Source: Acidianus manzaensis
GTDB lineage: Archaea > Thermoproteota > Thermoprotei_A > Sulfolobales > Sulfolobaceae
Reading direction: 5' to 3'
Assembly (NCBI RefSeq): GCF_002116695.1
Contig: NZ_CP020477.1
Location: 917,501 to 981,500 of the forward strand
DNA length: 64,000 nucleotides
Of the stretch, positions 39,215 through 47,802 are shown piece after piece; position 1 is the stretch's first letter, and every line of letters starts with the position of its first letter. A program made the translations under genes and the position numbers. Under the pieces are notes generated by a model that did no database searches, was not told where the DNA came from, and worked only from the letters and a program-made list of their open reading frames with translations.

Positions 39215-40474
39215 CTACCTCTCTGATTCAAGATACTTTGCTAGATTATATTTATATATTATCATAGAAACTGCTATTGAAAATGCACATAATAAAATTT
39301 GGTATATTGGATAAAGCAAATAGTTAAATGTACTTAACCATGTAATTACATATGGTTCTATTCCTCCTAAAAAAGCACCAGCAAATTGATACGATGCAGA
39401 AATTCCACTGTATCTCACATTTGTGGGAAATAGTTTAACTAAGATCACAGCTACTGGAGAATACATTATACCATGAGAAATACCTAATAATGCTTGAAAT
39501 AAAAAATAATCTGAAGGAGATTTTAATAAAAATGCTGGATAAAGAACTAATATACCAATTATATTGCCTAGAATGGTTAATGTTATTATCCTTTTCCAGG
39601 TTAAAGAAAAAATGCCACCAATAAAAACGAACAATATATCAATTATTCCAAAAATCATTATACCATAAAAATATTCAGAAGCTGAGACTATTTTATCGAA
39701 CTCGTAGATATTTGGAATGCTTACTGAACCTATAAAATATATAGCCAAACCACCTACAATTAAGATTCCAAGAATTACGCTTTTAAAATGATTTTTAAAC
39801 AAGTTAAATCCTGGTTTTTGTAATATTTCCTTTTTTTCTTCTATTCTCTTAAACATTTCAGTTTCTCCTACCTTTAATCTTATTATTAAACCTATAACTA
39901 AAAGTAAGAATGATATTAGAAAGGCTATTCTCCATCCAAAAACATACATTTCAGATTGTGGAAGTATGGCTTCTAGTGCAAAAAACACTAAAGACCCTAT
40001 TATTAAACCTATACTTACAGATGATTGAAAAAAGGAGATATAAAATGGATTCTTATGCTGAATATTTTCTGCTATAAGTAGTAGTCCTCCTCCCCATTCT
40101 CCCCCTAAACCTATGCCTAGTAATATTCTTAAAATTGATAATAATATTAAAGATATAAATCCAAAATCTAAGTAAGTAGGCAATACTCCTACTAGTCCGC
40201 TTGAGGCTCCAGTCAAAGATAAAGTTACTATTAGCATTCTCTTTCGACCTAATTTGTCACCAAAGTTGCCGAATATGAATGCTCCTAGGGGTCTAGTAAT
40301 AAATCCTAGAGCTAAAATAAGAAAAACATCTAGTAGTGCTATTGTAGGAGTTATTTTGGAAGGTAAAAAAGCCTTAGCTATATATAAAGCTCCTGTCGAG
40401 AATATAAAAACATCGTACCATTCTATTATATTACCTATCATAGAGCTTAAAACAATAGTTCTTAAATTAGTCAT
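39215..40474 (-). CDS. MHS-type MFS transporter (metabolite:proton symporter)
   Basis: This 419-residue MFS protein has the MHS-branch N-terminus S-M-I-G-N-I-I-E-W-Y-D-V-F and the motif G-N-F-G-D-K-L-G-R-K-R, followed by G-L-G-G-E-W-G-G-G. There are 12 hydrophobic helices. Relatives carry organic acids, betaines or aromatic acids. Its promoter (TATA near 40496-40505) is preceded by a copy of the 17-bp motif (40522-40538) shared with the Rieske cluster, so it is probably the uptake step for that pathway's substrate. It heads the MFS-nitrilase-aminotransferase operon. Confidence 0.85.
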   Translation of the reverse strand: MTNLRTIVLSSMIGNIIEWYDVFIFSTGALYIAKAFLPSKITPTIALLDVFLILALGFITRPLGAFIFGNFGDKLGRKRMLIVTLSLTGASSGLVGVLPTYLDFGFISLILLSILRILLGIGLGGEWGGGLLLIAENIQHKNPFYISFFQSSVSIGLIIGSLVFFALEAILPQSEMYVFGWRIAFLISFLLLVIGLIIRLKVGETEMFKRIEEKKEILQKPGFNLFKNHFKSVILGILIVGGLAIYFIGSVSIPNIYEFDKIVSASEYFYGIMIFGIIDILFVFIGGIFSLTWKRIITLTILGNIIGILVLYPAFLLKSPSDYFLFQALLGISHGIMYSPVAVILVKLFPTNVRYSGISASYQFAGAFLGGIEPYVITWLSTFNYLLYPIYQILLCAFSIAVSMIIYKYNLAKYLESER

Positions 40475-40521
40475 AAATTATATTTTAAAAAGGAGATATT
40501 ATACATTACGAGTATTAGATT

Positions 40522-40538
40522 GTACTACATTGTATTTT
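40522..40538. promoter_or_regulatory. GTAnTAC-ATT-GTAnTAC regulatory motif, site 1
   Basis: GTACTACATTGTATTTT: the left half matches GTAnTAC perfectly, the right half is weaker. It lies about 17 bp upstream of the TATA box of the MFS operon (start 40474, reverse) and overlaps the stop codon of the gene at 40538-41152. Confidence 0.7.
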
Positions 40539-41152
40539 TAGTATAAGGTATCATTATAAGTTATCTTATAATATGAGATTATAGGTTCATAGAATCCTAA
40601 ACCTTTTATTCCATCTATATTCTTTAGCATTTCAAGAATTTTATTCTCATTTTTATCTTTAGTATCACAAAGCAATATATATTTTGGAAGATCTTCTGGT
40701 TCCTTATCGAAGACATTAAGTTTAATACATCTTTCTAATTTTTCTGAATTTGATAATATAATATTTAGAATACTCTTTAATATCTTATTATCTTCATAAG
40801 AGACAAATATCTTATTACTATCCGAAATTTTATCGTCTCCTGTAATAATTTCTTCTACTGTTGTGTAATATCTCTCACCTTTGGATAATTTGCCATTCCA
40901 ACGCTTTATAGTATCTGATCTTACGTATTTCATTTCTTCACTATTCTTACCTTCTATTAGTTTTTCTTTGTCTGGAAATTCATATAATGATAGATACTTA
41001 GGAATACTAGTAGTGCTGAAGAATCTTCTAGAAGTTTCTAAATATTTTATCTTCATTAAGTCTGGTAAATGAACATAGCTATACCATTTATTGAAATTAT
41101 TTTCTATATTATTATCTAATACGTCTACCCTAACTACGTAAATTCCTTTCAT
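40538..41152 (-). CDS. predicted double alpha/beta-barrel protein of the Rieske cluster
   Basis: This 204-residue cytosolic protein appears to have two ferredoxin-like (dimeric alpha/beta barrel) halves: G-I-Y-V-V-R-V-D-V followed by W-Y-S-Y-V-H-L-P-D-L (residues 1-85), and K-I-F-V-S-Y-E-D followed by P-K-Y-I-L-L-C-D-T (115-200). The first half recalls EthD/DUF4286-like proteins that accompany oxidative catabolism of aromatics, but I am not sure of the family. It is divergent from the Rieske alpha gene with motif site 2 between them, so the two are co-regulated. Role unknown; binding of a reactive intermediate is possible. Confidence 0.65.
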   Translation of the reverse strand: MKGIYVVRVDVLDNNIENNFNKWYSYVHLPDLMKIKYLETSRRFFSTTSIPKYLSLYEFPDKEKLIEGKNSEEMKYVRSDTIKRWNGKLSKGERYYTTVEEIITGDDKISDSNKIFVSYEDNKILKSILNIILSNSEKLERCIKLNVFDKEPEDLPKYILLCDTKDKNENKILEMLKNIDGIKGLGFYEPIISYYKITYNDTLY

Positions 41153-41191
41153 AGTTCTCTATTTTTAAAAACGTTTATTTTAACTTATTCG

Positions 41192-41208
41192 ATACTACAT
41201 TGTAATAC
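41192..41208. promoter_or_regulatory. GTAnTAC-ATT-GTAnTAC regulatory motif, site 2
   Basis: ATACTACATTGTAATAC, nearly perfect in both halves, between the divergent genes at 40538-41152 and 41271-42665. For the reverse gene it is just upstream of the TATA-like GTTAAAATAAAC (41175-41186). Confidence 0.75.
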
Positions 41209-41270
41209 TTTGAAATACCCATTATCAATAAAACTAGAAGATCATAAATTTCTAATAAAGGTAATATTAT

Positions 41271-42665
41271 ATGATAGAAAAAAACGATATAAGTAAAAAC
41301 AAGTATGAAAAAGAAAAACTCATTGATGAATTGGTGAAGGTAAGAGAAGACCTAGATGAAAATCATGAATTGCAGTTATGGTGGATAGCTGATGAAAGAG
41401 TTTTTGATTTGGAAAAGGAAAGATTATGGCCAAATATATGGCATTTTATAGTTCACGAATCTGAAATTCCGAAGCCAGGGGATTTTACGATAAGATCTGT
41501 AGGTCCTACAGATGAAGTTCTTGCAATCAGAGGACAAGATAATAGAATTAGAGTCTTTCTCAATATATGCCCTCATAGAGGACTTCAAATAGTTAAAGCA
41601 GAAAAAGGAAATTCCAAATTTATAACTTGTCCATATCATGGATGGACATTTAATTCTAACGGCAAACTTATAGGAGTTTCATTAGAGGCCTTAGCATATG
41701 GAGAACTAGACAAAGAAAGATATGGTTTATTAGAACTAAAGACTGAGAACTATGCTGGTTTTATCTTTTCTACACTTAACGAAAATCCAGAGTCATTAGA
41801 GAATTATTTAGGAGAAATAAAATGGTATATGGATATTTTATTCAAGAGGAATTCAAGTGGATATCAATTTTTCCCTGCTGAAAGGAGGATAATAAAATTT
41901 AACTGGAAGATAGGAGCTGACAGTTTTGTTCATGATGTATATCATTTTATAATAACTCATAAATCCGCGTCATCTCTATATTCATTTGAATATATTAAAA
42001 ATATAATATCTGGATATCAAATAGCTTCGAAGAAAGGACATAATATAAGATTTTTAGGTAAGGATGGTAAAGGAAGAGGATTTCCTGCTGAGTTTTTCCC
42101 TATTTTATATCCTGTATGGACACCAAATGTAGTAGAAGAGGCTAAAAAATTATTAGATCCTAAGCAATTTGAATTATTCAGTCTTTCTTATCATTTGAGT
42201 GGATTAGTATTTCCTAATCTAGGATTCTTTAACGGTATAAGAAAAATACCTGATATAGATTTAGAATACCCTAAATCTGTTGGAATACCACATATTAGCT
42301 TTAGGTTATTACGTCCTATAAGTACTGATACTACTGAATATTATAATTGGTTTGTAGTTGAAAAAGATGCAAGCGAAGAATTCAAGGAGTTATCATATAG
42401 AACGTTTATGAATGGTTTTGGTGCTGGTGGAGTAGTAGAAACTGATGATATAGAACATTGGACATATATAACAAAGGCATCTAGATACTCAGTGAATTAC
42501 ATGAGAAAAATTAAAGTTCCTTATAAAGTTGGTGATTATGTAACTTCTTTAAAAGACTTTATGGGTCCACATGGAGAAGATTTAGATATAATACCTACTG
42601 GACTTACGGAGAAATCTGCAAGATACATGTGGAGAAGAATATTAGATTATCTAATAGGTGATTAA
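41271..42665 (+). CDS. Rieske non-heme iron oxygenase, large (alpha) subunit
   Basis: This 464-residue aromatic-ring-hydroxylating oxygenase alpha subunit has a Rieske [2Fe-2S] domain with C-P-H-R (Cys100, His102) and C-P-Y-H-G-W (Cys120, His123). The mononuclear iron site is D-V-Y-H-F-I-I-T-H (Asp222, His225, His230), aligned with D-A-Y-H-x-x-x-T-H of naphthalene dioxygenase. A late E-T-D-D-I-E-H-W supplies the third ligand Asp. The usual E-N-F before D is D-S-F here. The start has AAAGGT upstream. It is followed by its beta subunit and a glutamine-synthetase-like gene. No reductase or Rieske ferredoxin is present in the cluster. Confidence 0.92.
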   Translation: MIEKNDISKNKYEKEKLIDELVKVREDLDENHELQLWWIADERVFDLEKERLWPNIWHFIVHESEIPKPGDFTIRSVGPTDEVLAIRGQDNRIRVFLNICPHRGLQIVKAEKGNSKFITCPYHGWTFNSNGKLIGVSLEALAYGELDKERYGLLELKTENYAGFIFSTLNENPESLENYLGEIKWYMDILFKRNSSGYQFFPAERRIIKFNWKIGADSFVHDVYHFIITHKSASSLYSFEYIKNIISGYQIASKKGHNIRFLGKDGKGRGFPAEFFPILYPVWTPNVVEEAKKLLDPKQFELFSLSYHLSGLVFPNLGFFNGIRKIPDIDLEYPKSVGIPHISFRLLRPISTDTTEYYNWFVVEKDASEEFKELSYRTFMNGFGAGGVVETDDIEHWTYITKASRYSVNYMRKIKVPYKVGDYVTSLKDFMGPHGEDLDIIPTGLTEKSARYMWRRILDYLIGD

Positions 42666-42666
42666 A

Positions 42667-43191
42667 ATGCAGAGTTTAACAAATATCAATATATATCTTA
42701 ATTATGATAAGAATGAAGTTAATGAAAACGAATATATCAAAATTGTCAGATTTTTGAACAAAGAAGCTGAGCTTTTAGAATATCGTAAATACTTAGAATG
42801 GCTAGATTTTCTACATCCTGATGTAGAATATATAGTTTTAGTTAGAGAAATAAAAGATAAAAAGGATAATTCGATATCAAATGGATTATTGATATATGAT
42901 AAGAAAGATACAATAAAAATCAAAATAGATAGGTTGACATCTAATTATGCTTGGAGCGACAATCCTCCATCAGTATCAAAGTATATGATTACCAATATTT
43001 TAGCTTATAATTTCATGGACTATTATTTAGCTAGATCTAATGTACTATTTATAAAGTATAGATCATCAGATTTAATGTATCTAACATATAAAAGAGCTGA
43101 TATTATTTCTAAAGATATGAAAATATTAAAGAGAATAGTATTGCCTGACGTTCATTCAATTAACATGCAAGATCTTACATATTTCTTGTAA
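42667..43191 (+). CDS. ring-hydroxylating oxygenase small (beta) subunit
   Basis: This 174-residue NTF2-like protein matches the structural beta subunit of Rieske dioxygenases: L-N-K-E-A-E-L-L-E-Y-R-K-Y-L-E-W-L-D-F-L-H-P-D-V-E-Y near the N-terminus and R-I-V-L-P-D near the end. GGTGAT ends 5 nt before the ATG at 42667, so I choose it over the GTG at 42658 that overlaps the alpha gene. It stabilises the alpha3beta3 hexamer. Motif site 3 overlaps its stop codon. Confidence 0.85.
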   Translation: MQSLTNINIYLNYDKNEVNENEYIKIVRFLNKEAELLEYRKYLEWLDFLHPDVEYIVLVREIKDKKDNSISNGLLIYDKKDTIKIKIDRLTSNYAWSDNPPSVSKYMITNILAYNFMDYYLARSNVLFIKYRSSDLMYLTYKRADIISKDMKILKRIVLPDVHSINMQDLTYFL

Positions 43192-43204
43192 TACAATGAA
43201 ATAC
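43188..43204. promoter_or_regulatory. GTAnTAC-ATT-GTAnTAC regulatory motif, site 3
   Basis: GTAATACAATGAAATAC; on the reverse strand it reads GTATTTC-ATT-GTATTAC, one base off in one half. It abuts the TATA-like stretch CATTTAATTTTTATT (43203-43217) of the GS-like gene starting at 43244, so the GS-like gene has its own motif-linked promoter. Confidence 0.7.
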
Positions 43205-43243
43205 ATTTAATTTTTATTAACAAGAAATCCTCTTTATTTATTA

Positions 43244-44560
43244 ATGGAATATGAAGATGTTTTAAAAAAATTAAAATCAAGTGGAATAGATACTCTAAAG
43301 ATTGATTTTGTTGATTACGGAGGTTTTATCAGAAGCAAAGAGGAAGACATTGATGAGTTAGAAGATATTCTAGAAAACGGAACCAATACCGCAAAAGCTA
43401 TTATGAACTATACGCCTTCTGGTACTTTAGCCAGAATCGGAAGCTTAGGCGTAAATTCTGACGACTTTACATTGGTTCCTGATATTGACACTTTATCATT
43501 AATACCACCATTTGCTATAACTATTGGAAAAATGTATGATAAGACTGGTAAACCTTGGGAATATGACTTAAGATGGCAACTATCTAATCTTCTTTCTAAA
43601 ATAAAAAGAGAATTTAACATTGATTTTATTTCTGCATTCGAATATGAATTTTATGTTACTAAGGAAAACAAACCTATTAATGATGTATCATGTTATGAAA
43701 TAGGAGGATATTACGGTTCGTTAATAGATAAATTTCTTATCGAGTTAAAAAATACATTAAAAAGTATAGGAATAGGCGTAATGAAAACATTAAAAGAATG
43801 TGGTCCATCACAGTATGAATTCAATATAAAGCATTCTGATCCAATTAAAACTTCAGATTCTTTAGTATTTTTTAAAGATGTATCCAAAATGATTGGAGCT
43901 AAATACAATTATGAGATAAACTTTATGCCCAAACCTTTCAAAGAATATCCAGGTTCTGGTCTTCACCTAAATTTAAGTGCATGGAGTAAAGGAAATAACG
44001 TTTTTTATGACGAAAAAGATGATCTAAAAATAAGCGAAACTGGATATTCTTTTATAGCCGGAATACTTGAACATGCTAAAGCACTAACTGCTATTGCAGC
44101 ACCTACCGTAAATTCTTATAAAAGACTAGTAAGAATTCCTGATATGTGGGCTCCAGTAAAGATAGGCTATGGACCTAATAATAGATCTACCATATTAAGA
44201 ATTCCTACTCCAAGATTTAGTTCTATATCAAGAGATTTAAGATTAGAGTATAGAGTCCCTGATGCAGCTTCAAATCCTTATTTACTATTTATAGCTTTTA
44301 TATCTGCTGGCCTTGATGGTATAGAAAGAGGTCTCAAATCTCCTAAACCAGTAAACGATAATGCATATGAAAATAAAGAACTAGAAGAGATTCCTAGAGA
44401 CCTTAATGAGGCTTTAAACGAGCTTAAAAAAGATACTGTGCTAATTAACTTAATAGGAGATAAAATAATAAATGAATTTATTGCAGTTAAAAAGCAAGAA
44501 TTGGAAGAATATAATACTATAGTTACAAATTGGGAATTCAATATATATAAAAATCTATAA
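43244..44560 (+). CDS. glutamine-synthetase-like gamma-glutamyl-amide ligase
   Basis: This 438-residue class I GS-family ligase has F-E-Y-E-F-Y (metal Glu), G-S-G-L-H-L-N-L-S (GS has G-x-G-x-H), N-S-Y-K-R-L, R-S-T-I-L-R-I-P and L-E-Y-R-V-P-D-A-A-S-N-P-Y. The catalytic set is complete. It lacks the conserved G-M-H-V-H variant of housekeeping GS, and its context with a Rieske oxygenase recalls TdnQ/AtdA1 gamma-glutamylanilide synthase. It would join glutamate to an amine substrate at ATP cost, before oxygenation. A true assimilatory glutamine synthetase is the alternative, but position argues for the amine role. Confidence 0.82.
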   Translation: MEYEDVLKKLKSSGIDTLKIDFVDYGGFIRSKEEDIDELEDILENGTNTAKAIMNYTPSGTLARIGSLGVNSDDFTLVPDIDTLSLIPPFAITIGKMYDKTGKPWEYDLRWQLSNLLSKIKREFNIDFISAFEYEFYVTKENKPINDVSCYEIGGYYGSLIDKFLIELKNTLKSIGIGVMKTLKECGPSQYEFNIKHSDPIKTSDSLVFFKDVSKMIGAKYNYEINFMPKPFKEYPGSGLHLNLSAWSKGNNVFYDEKDDLKISETGYSFIAGILEHAKALTAIAAPTVNSYKRLVRIPDMWAPVKIGYGPNNRSTILRIPTPRFSSISRDLRLEYRVPDAASNPYLLFIAFISAGLDGIERGLKSPKPVNDNAYENKELEEIPRDLNEALNELKKDTVLINLIGDKIINEFIAVKKQELEEYNTIVTNWEFNIYKNL

Positions 44561-44702
44561 TTTTTAATATAGCAAACATACCTAATTTGTACTTTATAAT
44601 CTTATAACATTTATTCATTACTATTTTATTTAACGAATACTTTTATACTAAAAAATACTTAAATAGTGTAAAAGGTATTAACATACTAGCGGGGATAGAT
44701 AA

Positions 44703-45281
44703 TTGAGCCAAGTAGAAAGTAAGAATAATTCTAAAATTACAGTTCTAAAAACTATAAGGATACCAAAATATATTGCTAATAAATTAGAAGAAATAGCATA
44801 TGAAAAAGATTTGAAGTTTAACTCTATAGTTTCAGAAGAATTGGAAAAATATGTATATTATACATATAGAATTGAAAAAGTTAGTCAGGATAATATAATT
44901 ACTATATCTTATAGATTCTTTAAACTAATTATTGATAGCATAGGTAAATCAGAAAATGAGATTATTTATCTATCAAATTCAGCTGGAAAAGATTGGGGAA
45001 GAGAGTACATAATGCTATGGTCTGAAATTTGTAAAAATTGTGATAAAATAGATTTATTTGTTATTTTACTTAAGTATATTTCTAAATATTCCGGATTATA
45101 TAATATGACAGTTCTTAGTGAGAATGAAAAGAAAAACTATATAATAATACTTCATCATACACTAAACAAGATGTATTCCTTAATTTTAGCTCACTATTAT
45201 AGAGGGATTTTAGAATCTTTAAATTTAAAAGTAAATTTAGAAATAAAGGAAAATAGCATTATAATGAATATTTATAAATAA
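44703..45281 (+). CDS. ribbon-helix-helix regulator with novel C-terminal domain
   Basis: This 192-residue protein has an N-terminal RHH DNA-binding domain (about 14-51: V-L-K-T-I-R-I-P-K-Y-I then E-E-I-A-Y-E-K-D-L-K-F-N-S-I-V-S-E-E-L-E-K). A C-terminal domain of about 130 residues has two aromatic helices and a K-N-C-D-K segment; I do not recognise it, and it may bind an inducer. The start is TTG after GGGGATAG; TATA TACTTAAATAG at 44656-44666. It is the only regulator in the cluster that carries the four 17-bp motifs, so it is the candidate binder. Site positions upstream of TATA suggest an activator. Confidence 0.8.
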   Translation: MSQVESKNNSKITVLKTIRIPKYIANKLEEIAYEKDLKFNSIVSEELEKYVYYTYRIEKVSQDNIITISYRFFKLIIDSIGKSENEIIYLSNSAGKDWGREYIMLWSEICKNCDKIDLFVILLKYISKYSGLYNMTVLSENEKKNYIIILHHTLNKMYSLILAHYYRGILESLNLKVNLEIKENSIIMNIYK

Positions 45282-45288
45282 TTAAAAA

Positions 45289-46341
45289 TTATTCAATTAC
45301 ACCAGTGTATTTTGCCAATCTTTCAGCTTGTGCTTCTGTTAAACCATCTTTACCTAATATAGTATACCAGTTTCTCATTTTGTGAGAAATAGTTAACGCC
45401 TTTATTATTATTTCCTTACTGATTCCTAATTCCCTAGTTGTTATAGGAAATTGAATTTTTTCAAATATTTTTTTCGCTCTATGAGATCCAGTTTGTAGAA
45501 AATACATCATAATTGTCCCTAATCCACATAATTCTCCATGCAATAGATTTGAGCCAAGAGATTCCATAGCAAAGGAAAAAAGATGCTCACTGCCTGCAGC
45601 TACTCTAGTAGTATCTGCAAGTTCCATAAGATATCCATCTGTAACCTCCGCAAGGAATAGGGTTTCTATACCTATATAATCAGCGTTTAAAATATGATAT
45701 AATCTTTCTATGATTAACTTCGTAATATATGATGCTAATTTATACGCAAAATCATTATATTTCTCTTTTGCAAGCCAAAAACTTAATCTCCAATCGTAAA
45801 GAGCCGAAAGTTTAGAGAGCATATCTCCTATACCTGCCTTTATAAACCTTTTATCTTCATTTTTAAGTAACTGATAGTCTCCAATTACTAAAGATGGAGC
45901 TACAGTTTTTATTGCTATGCTAGATCCTTTTCTCCACAATACGGAAAAACTAGTAGCTATTGCATCAGTTGAAAGAGATGTAGGAATAGATATTAATGGA
46001 GAATTAGTTTCAGATGCAATATATTTTCCTATATCAAGAACTGAACCACTCCCTACAGATATTATTGTATATTTTTTATCTTTTGAAAACTTAGAGATAT
46101 AATTATCTACTATATCCTTATCCTTTCTTATACCTATAATATTCTCTACAACACGAAGATCGTTTGCTTGAATTTTATTTAGTATTTTTTCTCCAATTAA
46201 CTTAAATGTTTTTTCACCAGAAATAAAAATAATTTCCTTAGAAAAACGCTTAGATTCTATTTCATTAGGAATAGAAGATATTACATTGTTTCCAAAAATA
46301 ACATTTGAGGAAAAATTTATCAATTTGAGCATAATATTCAC
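45289..46341 (-). CDS. glycerol-1-phosphate-dehydrogenase-like NAD(P) dehydrogenase
   Basis: This 350-residue member of the G1PDH/AraM family has G-S-G-S-V-L-D-I-G-K (nucleotide), I-P-T-S-L-S-T-D-A, then A-G-S-E-H-L-F and H-G-E-L-C-G (zinc His pair). The Asp of the D-G-I-T-S motif is kept as D-A-I-A-T-S. It differs clearly from the lipid-pathway enzyme I know from Sulfolobus, so it is probably a paralogue. GTG start overlaps the aminotransferase stop (GTGA), giving translational coupling. In this cluster it may reduce or oxidise a small hydroxy-carbonyl or amino-alcohol intermediate. Confidence 0.82.
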   Translation of the reverse strand: MNIMLKLINFSSNVIFGNNVISSIPNEIESKRFSKEIIFISGEKTFKLIGEKILNKIQANDLRVVENIIGIRKDKDIVDNYISKFSKDKKYTIISVGSGSVLDIGKYIASETNSPLISIPTSLSTDAIATSFSVLWRKGSSIAIKTVAPSLVIGDYQLLKNEDKRFIKAGIGDMLSKLSALYDWRLSFWLAKEKYNDFAYKLASYITKLIIERLYHILNADYIGIETLFLAEVTDGYLMELADTTRVAAGSEHLFSFAMESLGSNLLHGELCGLGTIMMYFLQTGSHRAKKIFEKIQFPITTRELGISKEIIIKALTISHKMRNWYTILGKDGLTEAQAERLAKYTGVIE

Positions 46342-47699
46342 ACTTTTTCTAACTCTTTGATACTATTTTCAAAAATTTCCAATCCCTTATCTATAAGATC
46401 GTCTTCAATTGTTAATGGAGCCATAAATCTCATAACATTGCCAAAATGACCACAAGTATGCATTAATAAACCTTTTTCGAATAGATTTTTCTTTAATTTA
46501 ACTGCAAACTCCGTAGCAGGATCTTTATTTTTCTTGTCTTTAACTAACTCAACACCTATCATGAACCCTTTTCCTCTCACTTCACCTATATAATTTGAAA
46601 CATAGCTCATTTCATTAAATCTTTCCATTATATATTTGCCTTTTTCTTGAACTCTATTGAGTATATCTGAATTTTTTAAGTAATTTAGTATTACATTTCC
46701 TGCTGCTAATGCTAATGGATTCCCTCTATAAGTCCCTAGATGAAAAGCTGGAGGTAATAAATCATCATACTCTTTCTTATATGCTATCATTGATGCTGGT
46801 ATTCCACCACCAATACTTTTAGATATACACATAATATCCGGTGTTACTGACCAATGTTCACTAGCCCAAATCTTACCAGTTCTCCCAACCCCACTCTGAA
46901 CTTCATCCATAATTAGAGGAACAGAATATTTCTCAGTAACTTCCCTTAACATTGGTAAGAAATCGTCGGGCGGAACTATATATCCTCCTTCACCTTGAAT
47001 AGGCTCAACTAAAACTCCTCCTATAGGCCCTACTCCAGAATAAGAATCTTTTAGAATATTCTCTAACATATCTATTACAATTTTACTTATATCTTCTTCT
47101 TTTACATTTATTGGAAATCTATACTTATAAGGATATGGCAAATGATAAATATTATGATAATCAAGATTCTCTAATTCTCTATAGTGATAATTAGCTGTAG
47201 CACTAGCTATTTCTCCTGCTATCCCATGGTATGATCCACTAAATGCAATTATTACTTTCTTCTTTGTTATATATCTTGCCAGACTTACTGCTGCTTCGCA
47301 TGCATCTCCTCCAGTTACTGTAAACATGATCTTTGCATTGTTCCTCAAATCACCAGGTAGCGTAGATTCAAGAGTCTTTAAAAATTGAATCCTAGATTCT
47401 GTTGGCACTTCGTTTATATGATCTATTTTATTAAGCTGATTTTGAATAGCATCGATAACTATTGGATTTGAATGACCCAAATTCAAAACGCTAATTCCAG
47501 AAAACCAGTCAATGTAAATATTTCCATCAACGTCTCTAATGGTAGAACCTCTAGCGTCATCAATAGCCATTTTAAAGATTTGTGTATATATTCTCGATTT
47601 AGTCTCATAAGCATCTTGAATTTCTAAATATTCTCTTGATTTTGGTCCTGGTGGTTTAACTAATATTCTAGGTGCGTTTTCATAGCTTAATCTATTCAT
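46338..47699 (-). CDS. class III aminotransferase (4-aminobutyrate/omega-amino-acid type)
   Basis: This 453-residue PLP enzyme has Y-I-D-W-F-S-G-I-S-V-L-N-L-G-H, T-G-G-D-A-C-E-A-A, S-Y-H-G, E-P-I-Q-G-E-G-G-Y, L-I-M-D-E-V-Q-S-G-V-G-R-T-G and the PLP lysine in C-I-S-K-S-I-G-G-G-I-P. It resembles 4-aminobutyrate or putrescine/ornithine aminotransferases and would move an amino group from an amine substrate to a 2-oxo acid. Divergent from the permease at 47803, with motif site 4 upstream of the TATA box TTTTTAAATTAAAT (47717-47730). Confidence 0.9.
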   Translation of the reverse strand: MNRLSYENAPRILVKPPGPKSREYLEIQDAYETKSRIYTQIFKMAIDDARGSTIRDVDGNIYIDWFSGISVLNLGHSNPIVIDAIQNQLNKIDHINEVPTESRIQFLKTLESTLPGDLRNNAKIMFTVTGGDACEAAVSLARYITKKKVIIAFSGSYHGIAGEIASATANYHYRELENLDYHNIYHLPYPYKYRFPINVKEEDISKIVIDMLENILKDSYSGVGPIGGVLVEPIQGEGGYIVPPDDFLPMLREVTEKYSVPLIMDEVQSGVGRTGKIWASEHWSVTPDIMCISKSIGGGIPASMIAYKKEYDDLLPPAFHLGTYRGNPLALAAGNVILNYLKNSDILNRVQEKGKYIMERFNEMSYVSNYIGEVRGKGFMIGVELVKDKKNKDPATEFAVKLKKNLFEKGLLMHTCGHFGNVMRFMAPLTIEDDLIDKGLEIFENSIKELEKV

Positions 47700-47737
47700 A
47701 GCCTATTATTGTTTTATTTAATTTAAAAATTTTAGAT

Positions 47738-47754
47738 GTAATACAATGTAACAC
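47738..47754. promoter_or_regulatory. GTAnTAC-ATT-GTAnTAC regulatory motif, site 4
   Basis: GTAATACAATGTAACAC lies between the class III aminotransferase (reverse, start 47699) and the permease (forward, start 47803), just upstream of the TATA boxes of both. It covers both genes with one site. Confidence 0.75.
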
Positions 47755-47802
47755 TACTGATTACAAAATATAAATATAATAAACAATATCAATCTAAAAA
47801 AT

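Noticed and set aside
40538..41152. Naming the barrel protein as a heme-degrading or EthD enzyme
   Set aside because: The fold guess rests on a short N-terminal stretch; no catalytic residues can be pointed to, so no function was assigned.
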